64,000 nucleotides of DNA, from assembly GCA_964613805.1 (NCBI GenBank), contig CAZTJF010000002.1, positions 1 through 64,000 on the forward strand. Direction: 5' to 3'. Both the position numbers and the translations under genes were made by a program. The first letter of the stretch is position 1, and the number at the start of each line of letters is the position of its first letter. Under the pieces are notes generated by a model. The model saw nothing but the letters and a program-made list of their open reading frames with translations. It had not been told where the DNA came from and ran no database searches. Origin of the DNA: XYD12-FULL-36-8 sp964613805. Lineage in GTDB: Bacteria; Bacteroidota; Ignavibacteria; Ignavibacteriales; Ignavibacteriaceae. This document shows positions 18,350 through 27,072 of the stretch, in pieces.

Positions 18350-18922
18350 TTACTCCTTATTTAGTATTGTTAAAATTAAACTTTTGGATTCTGATATCGC
18401 CAATTCCAAATCATTGTTGATAATCAGATAATCAAATTTATCTTTCTGACTCAATTCCATTTTTGCCCGCTCAATCCTTTTAACAAGGTCTGAATCGGTT
18501 TCTGTTTTTCTTTTCCTTAAACGATCAATCAGCTCCTCTAAACTTGGGGGAGCTATGAATATCAAAATTGCTTCGGAATAAATATTTTTAAGAGATAATG
18601 CACCCTTTACATCAACTTCTGCGATAATACTTTTTCCGTACTCTATATTTCCATCAATAAAATATTTAAAGGTGCCGTAATAGTAATCGTAAACTTTCTC
18701 CCATTCAACAAATTCATTCTTTTTAATTTTATCAAGGAATTCTTGTTCAGTGATAAAAAAATAATCAGTGCCATTTTTTTCGTTGTTCCGTCTTGCTCTT
18801 GTCGTTGCAGAAACCGAATAAACAAGACCCGGAACTTCATCTAGTAATCGCTTTACAATTGAAGTTTTCCCCGTTCCACTGGGAGCAGAAATCGCAAAAA
18901 TTTTCCCTTTTTTCTTCTCCAA
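18350..18922 (-). CDS. gmk: Guanylate kinase
   Basis: Gmk phosphorylates GMP to GDP with ATP. The 190-residue protein has the P-loop SGTGKTS at 15-21, the GMP-binding SATTRARRNNEKNGTDYFF region (38-56) and the lid with RLRKRKTETDSD. Length and motif order are standard. It starts 3 bp after the yicC stop and ends 6 bp before rpoZ, the conserved yicC-gmk-rpoZ order. Confidence 0.97.
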   Translation of the reverse strand: MEKKKGKIFAISAPSGTGKTSIVKRLLDEVPGLVYSVSATTRARRNNEKNGTDYFFITEQEFLDKIKKNEFVEWEKVYDYYYGTFKYFIDGNIEYGKSIIAEVDVKGALSLKNIYSEAILIFIAPPSLEELIDRLRKRKTETDSDLVKRIERAKMELSQKDKFDYLIINNDLELAISESKSLILTILNKE

Positions 18923-18925
18923 AAA

Positions 18926-19801
18926 TCACTCGATGTTTTGAATTTGTTCTCTAATCTTTTCAATCTCTTCACGTATAAAAACAGTGCTATGAGTTATAGA
19001 AGTTGAAACCGTCTTTGAAGAAATCGTATTTGCTTCACGGTTCATTTCCTGACAAAGAAAGTTCAATTTTCTGCCTGGTTCATCATCTTTTTCTAAGCTG
19101 CCAAGAAAAAATTTAAGGTGACTTCTCAACCTTACACATTCCTCTGTAATCTCAGCTTTTTCTGCGATGATAGCTAACTCAAGCTCGAGCCGTTCATTAT
19201 ATTGAGCAATATTTTCAATTAATGATTTTATTTTTTCTTTGAATTTATTAAAGTACTCTCGAACCCCAAGCTCTGCTTCTTTTTCAATTTCTGTAAGCTT
19301 GGATTCGATATTTTCAATTCTTTTTTGGAGATCTTTTTCTAATTCTTTCCCCTCTTTTCTCTTCATACTAACCATTTCACGAAGAGCATGATCCAGAGAT
19401 TCTTTCACTAAATTGAATTCAACATCTGATACCAAAAAATTATTTGAAATCAACAATTCTCTGTTTAACAGAATGTGCTCAAGCTTGATTTTTTCTGAAA
19501 TCTTTGCTGCTTTTTTTACAGACTTGAGCAGCTGTAAATATGATTTTAACTTCTCACTATCTAAGGTAAGATTTTCTTCTTCCAATCCATTTCGTTTGAT
19601 CTGAACTGAAGCAAAAATTTTTCCACGCTTCACTTTTGATTTAATGAATTCCTTGATTTCAAAATCCTTGTTCGCCAAAGAAGAGGGAATTCGTAAGGAA
19701 ATATCGAGATAACGACTGTTAACGCTTTTTATTTCGACTTCAACGCTAAGATTTTTATTTCCGGCACTTCCTTTACCGAAGCCGGTCATACTAACTATCA
19801 T
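18926..19801 (-). CDS. YicC/YloC-family endoribonuclease
   Basis: A 291-residue YicC-family protein. The diagnostic N-terminus MIVSMTGFGKG and the C-terminal LNFLCQEMNREANTISSK are both present, with a long charged helical middle (about 90-230). Family members in E. coli and Bacillus are metal-dependent endoribonucleases involved in small-RNA and mRNA decay. The gene leads the yicC-gmk-rpoZ-coaBC-udg operon; its 5' side is a 155-bp gap after the Omp85 gene. The family is certain, while the cellular target in this organism is not known. Confidence 0.92.
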   Translation of the reverse strand: MIVSMTGFGKGSAGNKNLSVEVEIKSVNSRYLDISLRIPSSLANKDFEIKEFIKSKVKRGKIFASVQIKRNGLEEENLTLDSEKLKSYLQLLKSVKKAAKISEKIKLEHILLNRELLISNNFLVSDVEFNLVKESLDHALREMVSMKRKEGKELEKDLQKRIENIESKLTEIEKEAELGVREYFNKFKEKIKSLIENIAQYNERLELELAIIAEKAEITEECVRLRSHLKFFLGSLEKDDEPGRKLNFLCQEMNREANTISSKTVSTSITHSTVFIREEIEKIREQIQNIE

Positions 19802-19956
19802 AATTTCTCATTAAAAGGGGTTTGAAATTACAATTTTTTGAGAAGTAAACCAAAAAAGGAATGAGTGAATAAAGTGAATTTTCGAGCAATAGTTTCTGTG
19901 AAAGCGACGGACTCAATTAATGCTTATTTGTAAAAAACACAAAAACAAATAAATCT

Positions 19957-21960
19957 TTAGAATGCTTCGCCAATACCAAAATGAAATTCGAAGTTATCCC
20001 ACAAATGTTTCCCGAAAATGTATGTCCTGTCGTTAGGATCGTACAACTTAAATCCAAAATCTAATCTGAATGGTGCAATTTGAGTGTAGTATCTAAAACC
20101 AATTCCAACCGCAAGTGCCAGGTCTTTAAAATTGAACTCATTTGGCTCAATCCATGTATTTCCGTAATCGAAAAAACCCACCATTCCTAAGCTTTGAAAA
20201 AATCTGTAGCGATATTCCAAAGTTCCTTCCAGAAGGAAAGTGCCGCCTTTAACATTTACACCTCTGACGAGCAGCCCTGTGACCTGAGGAGCATTTTCCG
20301 GAACTAACTCGTTTGACCTCCAACCTCTTACGGAGTTACTTCCACCGACATAGAATGTTCGATTTATCGGTAGACCGAAGTAATCGCCAACATAAGGACG
20401 TACGTACCCAGTCTTAAATTTCAGAGCAAAAATATTATTTCGCTTGAAGTCGAGTGCCTGGTAAGTTGAAGCAGTAAATAAAAGTTTGTAAAAAACCGTC
20501 TGTTGGTAATTCCATCCAAAAATTCTAGTGGCTAAATAAGGAATTCCGTTTGCCTCTTCAATCTGCAGAGAAAAATTGCTTCCTCTTGTGGGAAATAGGA
20601 AATCATCCGTTGTACTTTTTCCTAAATCAATACCAATTGTTGATACGAGTTTGGATGATAAGCTATCGTTATTTGTACGATATACCTCTTTCGTCTGCTC
20701 GATGTTATAATACGTGCTGAGATAATTTACAAAAGTGTACTTAGGAAGCTCAAATTCAAATGTGATTTTGGAACCGTAGAATGTAATATTATAATCCTTC
20801 TGCTTTTTTATTGTAGCGTAGTTTTCCCATGTTCCAAAAATCGGTTTGCCAAAAAGAAATGGTTGTTCAATCTTTAGTCTTGCATCAACATACCCAAGCA
20901 AAGTTGTATCTCTAAAAGAAAACCGGTTGATTAAATTTTTAAAATCCACATTAAAAATATCTTGAATACCAAAAGAACTGCTGACAGTGAATTTTCTTGC
21001 TTCACCGAAAAAATTTTTCTTAATAAAATTTGCACCCAAACCGATATTGAAAGCACTTTGTTGGTTATTCACAATTATTTCTGGAGATAGTTCATGAATG
21101 TAACCGATATTTCCATCAAGCCGCAAATTAACTCGATCTTCAGTGCCATCGTTCTGATTTGCTGCAATAATTACAGAGTTGAATAAGCCCGTTCGATATA
21201 ACCTTATCTGGCTACTTTTTATTTCATCCTGATTATAATAAACCCCGCTTCTAATTCCGGTAATTTTTCTTAGCAAATCCTCTTCAACGAGGTTTGCACC
21301 TTCACCTTTTTTTTCTATGATAACTGAATCAATAATAAAGCGATTTCCAGTAGTAAAATAAACGTTAAGGTCTGCAGTATAAGATGATGTATCTCTGAAA
21401 ATTATTGTACTGTCGAACATCGCATTCATATAACCGTTGTTCAACAAAATATCAATCGAAGTACTTATGTCTCTTTCTAACATCTCCTGACTATACCAAT
21501 CGGGTACATTTGCAGTAAATTCTTGTAAAATATTTGAGTAAGTGAGAGCGGGAATGTCTTCCAACCCATACAAATAGATACCTCTGAATCTTGAGCGCTG
21601 CCCCTCAATCAGTGAGTAAACTAACTCAACCTCGAAATTGGCAGTATCCACCTCATATCTATAATTTAATTGTGTTTTGAAGAATCCATTATTTCTATAG
21701 TATTCTTTTAATGCAGCAAGATCAAATGGAATTTTTGAAGAATCAAACATTATTGCTTCGCTGCCTAAGGGAGAAAATGAATTGAGAAATTTCCAAAACC
21801 ATATGGGGGATTCTTTCGATAGGATTACTTCTTTTAATCGGGATGAGGAAAATTCGTTATTCCCTTCAAAGACTATGGATTTAAGCTCGTACTTTTGTGC
21901 TCGAATGAGTGTTAAGTTACAAAGTAGAATGAGAACAAATATTATTTTCTTTGTTAGCAT
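19957..21960 (-). CDS. Omp85-family outer-membrane protein (BamA/TamA-like)
   Basis: A 667-residue outer-membrane protein with a signal peptide (about 1-21), POTRA domains in the N-terminal half (the first near 23-105, starting with YELKSIVFEGNNEFSSSRLKEV) and a C-terminal 16-strand barrel domain. The loop-6 hallmark VRGWRS is near residue 540. The last residues, FEFHFGIGEAF, end in phenylalanine as in barrel proteins. It is shorter than BamA of this phylum (usually over 800 residues) and resembles TamA-like or surface-antigen homologues, so a role in protein or lipid transfer is likely but the main BamA role is doubtful. It lies downstream of the lipoprotein gene by 40 bp. Confidence 0.87.
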   Translation of the reverse strand: MLTKKIIFVLILLCNLTLIRAQKYELKSIVFEGNNEFSSSRLKEVILSKESPIWFWKFLNSFSPLGSEAIMFDSSKIPFDLAALKEYYRNNGFFKTQLNYRYEVDTANFEVELVYSLIEGQRSRFRGIYLYGLEDIPALTYSNILQEFTANVPDWYSQEMLERDISTSIDILLNNGYMNAMFDSTIIFRDTSSYTADLNVYFTTGNRFIIDSVIIEKKGEGANLVEEDLLRKITGIRSGVYYNQDEIKSSQIRLYRTGLFNSVIIAANQNDGTEDRVNLRLDGNIGYIHELSPEIIVNNQQSAFNIGLGANFIKKNFFGEARKFTVSSSFGIQDIFNVDFKNLINRFSFRDTTLLGYVDARLKIEQPFLFGKPIFGTWENYATIKKQKDYNITFYGSKITFEFELPKYTFVNYLSTYYNIEQTKEVYRTNNDSLSSKLVSTIGIDLGKSTTDDFLFPTRGSNFSLQIEEANGIPYLATRIFGWNYQQTVFYKLLFTASTYQALDFKRNNIFALKFKTGYVRPYVGDYFGLPINRTFYVGGSNSVRGWRSNELVPENAPQVTGLLVRGVNVKGGTFLLEGTLEYRYRFFQSLGMVGFFDYGNTWIEPNEFNFKDLALAVGIGFRYYTQIAPFRLDFGFKLYDPNDRTYIFGKHLWDNFEFHFGIGEAF

Positions 21961-22000
21961 TAAAGCAATGAAGAATTAATCATAAAAATCCTCGAACCCC

Positions 22001-22666
22001 TTAATATTCTAAACTAATATCTTCCGATGCAAGATTTAATTCGGGATAATCTTTTTTGAAAGCTGAAACAAAGAATTTTTTCAAATCTGGTTCGGTAATA
22101 TTTTTTGACAGGAATAATTCAACCCGTCTTCTTGATTCAGAAAATAAATGAGCATAATAAGTTTCCCTGCTGGCAAAGTTTATAATGTAAGCAAATACTT
22201 CTCCGCCACCACTGCCCCAAAAATAATCTTGTGAGTTATAATAAAGTAATTCATGGTTGAACTTTGGGAATTTTATTTTTTTAACAAAAGATTCCTTAAA
22301 TGATCCATCAAGAAGTGCTGTTTCATATTTATTAACTAGCTTATTATTCTCTAACTCTAACAGAAAAAATTTGATTCCCCAATTATTATTTTCTGCAAAT
22401 TCTATTCCTGCAGCAACTTCTAGCAGAGAATCTTCATCAAAATTGCCGACAGCTATAAACTTAACATCATCACCAAGCACCTTTTTGGTTTCACTTCTTA
22501 CCATTGCTGAATCCGTAAAAGAAAAAACCGGCTTTTGCTCGTCTTCTTTTTTTTCACCGCATGAGGGAAAGATAAAGATTAGAATGACGATTAAGCATAC
22601 CGACCAAAGAATACGTTTGCCGGGGAAGGAAAATGAATTTCCATTTGGTTTTTTATTGGAATTCAT
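22001..22666 (-). CDS. Putative lipoprotein of unknown function
   Basis: A 221-residue protein I do not recognise. A hydrophobic segment (about 18-34) ends in FPSCGEK, a lipobox-like site with Cys36, although the -3 residue is atypical. The mature part contains GNFDEDSLLEVAAGIEF, like an FG-GAP/VCBS blade (DxDxDG-type) sequence, and is otherwise alpha/beta. The ATG at 22666 is chosen because an upstream in-frame ATG (22741) would overlap the preceding gene by 50 bp and add a basic extension before the signal. It lies between the L,D-transpeptidase-like gene and the Omp85 gene, all on the same strand. Confidence 0.6.
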   Translation of the reverse strand: MNSNKKPNGNSFSFPGKRILWSVCLIVILIFIFPSCGEKKEDEQKPVFSFTDSAMVRSETKKVLGDDVKFIAVGNFDEDSLLEVAAGIEFAENNNWGIKFFLLELENNKLVNKYETALLDGSFKESFVKKIKFPKFNHELLYYNSQDYFWGSGGGEVFAYIINFASRETYYAHLFSESRRRVELFLSKNITEPDLKKFFVSAFKKDYPELNLASEDISLEY

Positions 22667-22691
22667 TAAATGGTTTTTCAAAAATATTTTT

Positions 22692-23384
22692 TTACTTGAT
22701 AACAACTTTGGTTCCTTTCTGAATAACCGAAAATATTTCATCTATCGCTTCATTGCTTACTGCAATTGAACCGTTAGTCCAATTATAAACAAATGGCAGA
22801 TTTTTTAATATGTAATCAAACTTTCCAATGCCATGAATGCCTAAATTACCTCCAAGAACTGTGTTTGCTTTGGGGCAGCCCTCGTAGTAAAACTCAAATT
22901 TTAACTGATTGAATTCTTTTTGTGTAATCCATCCTTTGCGTAGTGCTTCTGCGGCGTCACTGACATTTGGATAATTTAGTTTTAAAAATTTATGATACTG
23001 GTCATTAGAATCAATATCGCAAATTGCATATTCACCGACCGGTGTAGCATTGTCGTTAGCTTTGGTTTTTGCTGATGAAAGATTTTTACCAAAACTTGCT
23101 CGATATGTCTTAATCAAAACAGAATCTTCATACAGTTTGAGCGTAAAGGACTTTCTTTCAATAATAATATTTGGATTTTCAAATCTTTCATATCCGTTTG
23201 CTCTCAATGACTCCAGAAGCGAATCTTCTCTTAAATTTAAAATAACTCCATATACAATCGTTCCGGCAAGAAAGAGAACTATACCGCCGCTAAAATAAAC
23301 TGCATTTCTTAGAGAGTTTTTGCTAACGAGCTTGAAAAGACGAGATAAATCGATCTTACTTAATTTTTGGTTCACATTGTTCAA
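22692..23384 (-). CDS. L,D-transpeptidase-fold (YkuD) protein with serine at the catalytic cysteine position
   Basis: A 230-residue membrane-anchored protein: cytoplasmic tail, one transmembrane helix (about 30-50), then a periplasmic YkuD domain (about 72-228). The early strands (IIIERKSFTLKLYEDSVL, then the TPVGEYAI turn) match the family. The active-site region reads GIHGIG (182-187, His184) and then NWTNGSIAVSN (201-211). Active L,D-transpeptidases have Cys in the GC(I/V)A/R motif. The codon here (22767-22769) is TCA, Ser206. The fold and the SxxN-type context are otherwise intact, so it may be an inactive or regulatory homologue, or use serine. It precedes the lipoprotein gene. Confidence 0.78.
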   Translation of the reverse strand: MNNVNQKLSKIDLSRLFKLVSKNSLRNAVYFSGGIVLFLAGTIVYGVILNLREDSLLESLRANGYERFENPNIIIERKSFTLKLYEDSVLIKTYRASFGKNLSSAKTKANDNATPVGEYAICDIDSNDQYHKFLKLNYPNVSDAAEALRKGWITQKEFNQLKFEFYYEGCPKANTVLGGNLGIHGIGKFDYILKNLPFVYNWTNGSIAVSNEAIDEIFSVIQKGTKVVIK

Positions 23385-23498
23385 AATATGTTCATTACTT
23401 GTTCAATAATATCAAATTAAATTTAGTGAAAATTTTGAAAAGTTTCTGATAATAACTAAAACTCTCCTTAAATGACTCCACTTCACTAAGCAAATAAA

Positions 23499-23521
23499 AA
23501 CCCCATCAAAACAATGGGGTT
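23499..23521 (-). terminator. Intrinsic terminator downstream of frr
   Basis: AACCCCAT (23499-23506) and ATGGGGTT (23514-23521) form a perfect 8-bp stem with a 7-nt loop. On the minus strand a TTTTTATTTG tract follows. Just upstream, a second perfect 9-bp repeat, TGATCTTAA / TTAAGATCA (23521-23529 and 23546-23554), overlaps the frr stop codon. The two hairpins would be mutually adjacent in the transcript. Confidence 0.8.
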
Positions 23522-23551
23522 GATCTTAAAGAGCCGAAAGGAGTGTTAAGA

Positions 23552-24106
23552 TCACACTTCCATAATTTCTTTTTCTTTGTGTTTGAGAATATCATCAACA
23601 ATTTGAATATGCTGATCAGTTAATTTTTGAACCCTTTCTTCAGCATCCTTTAGTTCATCCTGTGAAATTTTTTTCTCCTTGTTTTCCCTCTTCAAGTGAT
23701 CATTGGCATCACGACGAATATTTCTCACTGCAACTTTTGTTTCTTCTCCAAATTTTTTCACAAGCTTTACAAGTTCTTTTCTTCTTTCTTCAGTCAGCAA
23801 AGGTATAGGAATTTTAAGATTCGTACCATCACTTATAGGATTAAGACCAATGTTTGCCTCCAAAATTGCTTTATCAACCGGCATCACCATGGATTTATCC
23901 CAAGGGGTAAATGATAGAGTATGGACATCCAATACAGTTAAATTTCCCACCTGATTTATTGGTGTCATTGTTCCATAATAATCAACCTTAATACCGTCAA
24001 GCAATGCTGTGGTTGCTTTGCCAGATCGGATTTTTGCTAACTCCATTCTAAGAGCTTCGATTGACTTATCCATTCTCGCTTTAGCATCTTTCATTACTTT
24101 TTCCAT
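23552..24106 (-). CDS. frr: Ribosome recycling factor
   Basis: RRF splits post-termination ribosomes together with EF-G. At 184 residues it has the standard size. The N-terminal helix (MDKSIEALRMELAKIRSGKA), the DYYGTMTPINQVGNLTV beta domain, and the closing helices with ERRKELVKLVKKFGEETKVAVRNIRR are all typical. It follows pyrH by 26 bp, the conserved pyrH-frr order, and is closed by the terminator hairpin at 23499-23521. Confidence 0.98.
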   Translation of the reverse strand: MEKVMKDAKARMDKSIEALRMELAKIRSGKATTALLDGIKVDYYGTMTPINQVGNLTVLDVHTLSFTPWDKSMVMPVDKAILEANIGLNPISDGTNLKIPIPLLTEERRKELVKLVKKFGEETKVAVRNIRRDANDHLKRENKEKKISQDELKDAEERVQKLTDQHIQIVDDILKHKEKEIMEV

Positions 24107-24132
24107 ATAAACCTCTGTTTTGTTATGAAATA

Positions 24133-24855
24133 TTAAGAAGGATGATGAATAAACGTACCAATTTTCTCGCCTTTAACTAAACGAAGTAAATTACCAGGAA
24201 TATCCATGTTAAACACAATGATTGGTAAATTATTTTCCTGACATAAACTTACGGCTGTTAAATCCATCACACGCAAATTCTTCTTTAGAATATCAAGGTA
24301 AGTAATTTTTTCAAACTTAAAAGCTTTTTTATTTTTTTCGGGATCAGAATCAAAAACTCCATCAACGCGAGTGCCTTTAACAATTACATCGGCTTGAATT
24401 TCAACAGCACGAAGTGAAGCCGCGGTATCAGTACTAAAGTAAGGATGGCCTGTCCCGGCACCTAAAATAACAACTCTGTTTTTTTCTAAATGTCTTATGG
24501 CTCTTCTGCGGATAAATGTTTCTGCAATCTCTTCCATTTTAATTGCGCTCATCAACCGTGTATAAATTCCCTGCTTTTCAATTGCATTTTGCAGTGCAAT
24601 AGAATTTATTAAAGTAGAAAGCATTCCCATCTGATCACCTGCAACTCTGTCAATTCCTTGAGCTGTAGCACTCAAGCCCCGATAGATATTTCCGCCGCCA
24701 ATTACAATACCAAGCTGGACACCAATGTCATGTACTTTTTTTACTTCTTTAGCAAAAAAATCCACGACATGATGATCAATACCAAATCCCTTTTTACCCA
24801 TCAAGGATTCGCCACTTAGTTTTAGGAGCACCCTTTTAAATTTTACTTTTTTCAT
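24133..24855 (-). CDS. pyrH: UMP kinase
   Basis: PyrH phosphorylates UMP to UDP and belongs to the amino-acid kinase fold. The 240-residue protein shows KLSGESLMG near the N-terminus, GGGNIYRG, the GTGHPYFSTDTAA nucleotide-binding stretch and the C-terminal PGNLLRLVKGEKIGTFI. It lies between tsf and frr, as in most bacteria. The tsf-pyrH gap contains a strong hairpin, so pyrH may rely partly on read-through or on its own promoter. Confidence 0.98.
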   Translation of the reverse strand: MKKVKFKRVLLKLSGESLMGKKGFGIDHHVVDFFAKEVKKVHDIGVQLGIVIGGGNIYRGLSATAQGIDRVAGDQMGMLSTLINSIALQNAIEKQGIYTRLMSAIKMEEIAETFIRRRAIRHLEKNRVVILGAGTGHPYFSTDTAASLRAVEIQADVIVKGTRVDGVFDSDPEKNKKAFKFEKITYLDILKKNLRVMDLTAVSLCQENNLPIIVFNMDIPGNLLRLVKGEKIGTFIHHPS

Positions 24856-24886
24856 GTTTAATCTTACTTGTAAAAATAATATAAAA

Positions 24887-24913
24887 AAAGGTCTTAAAGT
24901 TATTAAGACCTTT
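24887..24913 (-). terminator. Intrinsic terminator between tsf and pyrH
   Basis: AAAGGTCTTAA (24887-24897) and TTAAGACCTTT (24903-24913) make a perfect 11-bp stem with a 5-nt loop, 6 bp past the tsf stop. On the minus strand T-rich sequence (TTTTATATTATTTTTA) follows. It would end or attenuate the ribosomal-protein transcript before pyrH-frr. Confidence 0.8.
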
Positions 24914-24918
24914 GAATC

Positions 24919-25776
24919 TTACTTTTTTTCATCACTTAAATGAAATCTTTTAAAGCGGGAAAGTTTTACATTCGTATGATGCTTAGCATTAAATTCCTTA
25001 ATAAGATCGGTAACCGTTTTGGTATTATCCTTAATATAAATTTGTTCGGACAAACAATTTTCCTGGTAATACTTAGTCAATTTTCCCTGTGCAATCTTAT
25101 CAAGAATGTTTTCGGGCTTACCTTCTTTACGAGCTAATTCCTTGTAAATATCAATCTCTTTTTCAATTATGTCTTTAGGAACTTCGTCCCGGTTTACGCA
25201 AAGAGGTTTCATTGCAGCAACTTGCATTGCCAGATCTTTTGCCACGATTGCAAAATCTTCATAGTGATTTTCTAGATTATCAAACATTACTAACACACCG
25301 AGTTTTGACCCGGGATGAATATAATCTATAACAAAACCATTATTCGTATTTTCAGTAGTTACTCTGGAAATTTCAATTTTCTCACCAACTTTTCCCATAA
25401 TCTCGGACATTTTTTCAGATATCTTTGATTCACTTTTTAACAGTTCATCGAGGTTCATTATTTTATTAACAAAAACTGCATCAAGAACAGAATTTGCAAA
25501 TGATATAAAGTCTTCACTTCTGGCAACAAAATCAGTTTCACAATTAACTTCAACCATAACACCTGATTTTTTATCATCAGAAATTTTAGTTACAACTATT
25601 CCCTCATTTGCAGATTTCTCAGCACGTTTTGTCGCAACAGCAGCACCCTTTTTACGAAGCAGTTCAATTGCTTTTTCAAAATCTCCACCAGCTTCAACCA
25701 ATGCTTTCTTGCAGTCCATCATGCCAGCACCGGTTTTTTGCCTTAGTTCATTTACTTTTGCAGCAGTTATTTCCAT
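24919..25776 (-). CDS. tsf: Elongation factor Ts
   Basis: EF-Ts recharges EF-Tu with GTP. The N-terminal UBA-like domain contains the signature LRQKTGAGMMDCKKALVEAG, with the TGAGMMDCK core at residues 15-23. The core domain includes EVNCETDFVAR, and the dimerisation/coiled-coil region follows. Its 285 residues match the family. It follows rpsB by 24 bp, the classic rpsB-tsf pair. The terminator at 24887-24913 lies immediately downstream. Confidence 0.98.
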   Translation of the reverse strand: MEITAAKVNELRQKTGAGMMDCKKALVEAGGDFEKAIELLRKKGAAVATKRAEKSANEGIVVTKISDDKKSGVMVEVNCETDFVARSEDFISFANSVLDAVFVNKIMNLDELLKSESKISEKMSEIMGKVGEKIEISRVTTENTNNGFVIDYIHPGSKLGVLVMFDNLENHYEDFAIVAKDLAMQVAAMKPLCVNRDEVPKDIIEKEIDIYKELARKEGKPENILDKIAQGKLTKYYQENCLSEQIYIKDNTKTVTDLIKEFNAKHHTNVKLSRFKRFHLSDEKK

Positions 25777-25800
25777 AAAATTAAATTCCTTAGTCAGTTG

Positions 25801-26568
25801 TTAAGCAGTAGTTTCTTCTTTATCTTTTTCTTGTTCTTTTTTAACACGTTCAGTAACAGCTGAGTCTTCAGCTTTCATTTCTTTTGCTTTAAGGTTCCCT
25901 TCAATTATTGCATCTGCTAAAGTTTTGATGATTAGCTCAATAGTTTTAACTGCATCATCATTGGCAGGAATGATGTGATCTACAATATCAGGATCACAAT
26001 TCGTATCCACAATTGCAAATATTGGAATTGATAATCTTTTTGCCTCATTAACAGCAATAGCTTCTTTTTTAATATCAACTATTACAAGCGCTCCTGGAAT
26101 TTTATTCATTGACTCAATTCCTTCGAGAACTTTTTTCAACTTATCTTTTTCTCTTAGCCGCGTGATTCTTTCTTTTTTGGTAATCTGATCAAAAGTACCA
26201 TCATTCTCTTGCTTTTCTATATTGTTCAAACGCTTGATACTTTTTCTAACCGTTGAAAAATTGGTTAACATTCCGCCGAGCCAGCGTTCACAAACCCAGT
26301 TTGAATCTGATCTCCGTGCTTCGCTTTCAATGATTCCTTTTGCTTGTTTTTTTGTACCTACAAATAAAACCCGTTTACCTTCGGAAACAAGCTGTGCTAA
26401 TTTATCAGCAGATTCGACAAGACAAAACTGTGTTTTCTTTAAATCAATTATATGAATCCCATTCTTCTCCATGAAGATAAACGGCTTCATTTTAGGATTC
26501 CAGCGGCGGGTCAAGTGACCGAAATGTGCTCCAGCTTCTATTAGCTGGGTGATATCTATCTTTCGCAT
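25801..26568 (-). CDS. rpsB: 30S ribosomal protein S2
   Basis: S2 binds the 30S head-body junction. The sequence starts with the typical LIEAGAHFGHLTRRWNPKM and contains GTKKQAKGIIESEA, RWLGGMLTNFSTV and the PIFAIVDTNCDP strand. A charged tail rich in Glu/Lys extends it to 255 residues. It lies 107 bp downstream of rpsI and 24 bp upstream of tsf. AGGAGTAATAAATG gives a clear ribosome-binding site. The 107-bp leader has no hairpin I can support as a regulator. Confidence 0.98.
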   Translation of the reverse strand: MRKIDITQLIEAGAHFGHLTRRWNPKMKPFIFMEKNGIHIIDLKKTQFCLVESADKLAQLVSEGKRVLFVGTKKQAKGIIESEARRSDSNWVCERWLGGMLTNFSTVRKSIKRLNNIEKQENDGTFDQITKKERITRLREKDKLKKVLEGIESMNKIPGALVIVDIKKEAIAVNEAKRLSIPIFAIVDTNCDPDIVDHIIPANDDAVKTIELIIKTLADAIIEGNLKAKEMKAEDSAVTERVKKEQEKDKEETTA

Positions 26569-26675
26569 TTATTACTCCTGTTTTTCTTCTACTTTCCTCA
26601 CCTTTACCTCAATTCCCTATGGGACACAGGCGGTAAATCAGAAAGTATGTTTTGTTATTAGTTGTTAATTTAAAA

Positions 26676-27062
26676 TTATCGCTTAGAAAACTGAAATCTT
26701 TTTCTTGCTTTTGGTTGACCATATTTTTTTCGCTCAACCATTCTTGGATCTCTTGTTAAGAATCCCTCTTTTCTCAAAATCGTTTTGAACTCTGGATTAA
26801 TCTCAATCAATGCCCGCGAAATGCCTAATCTTATCGCTTGAGCTTGACCGGTAATTCCACCGCCATCTACCTTAATTGAAGCATCATAAACCCCTTCAGT
26901 AGAAGTAACTTTAAATGGACTTAATACATCGGCTCGATTAAGATATTGAGGAATCGCTGCCTCAAAATCCTTTCCATTAACAGTAACTTTACCTGAACCT
27001 TCCTTCAAGATCACTCTTGCTACCGAAGTTTTTCTTCTACCAACAAAAATATTATCAGCCAT
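26676..27062 (-). CDS. rpsI: 30S ribosomal protein S9
   Basis: S9 reaches the P-site tRNA with its basic tail. The 128-residue protein shows GRRKTSVARV near the N-terminus, GGGITGQAQAIRLGI in the middle, and ends in the conserved RKKYGQPKARKRFQFSKR. The start is the ATG at 27062 preceded by GGAGA. The codon before it is an in-frame TTG. It follows rplM by 10 bp in the conserved rplM-rpsI pair. Confidence 0.98.
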   Translation of the reverse strand: MADNIFVGRRKTSVARVILKEGSGKVTVNGKDFEAAIPQYLNRADVLSPFKVTSTEGVYDASIKVDGGGITGQAQAIRLGISRALIEINPEFKTILRKEGFLTRDPRMVERKKYGQPKARKRFQFSKR

Positions 27063-27072
27063 CAATTCTCCA

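Noticed and set aside
19924..19952. TTATTTGT/ACAAATAA inverted repeat after the Omp85 gene as a terminator
   Set aside because: The stem is almost all A-T with a 13-nt loop and the T-run is in the loop, not after the stem.
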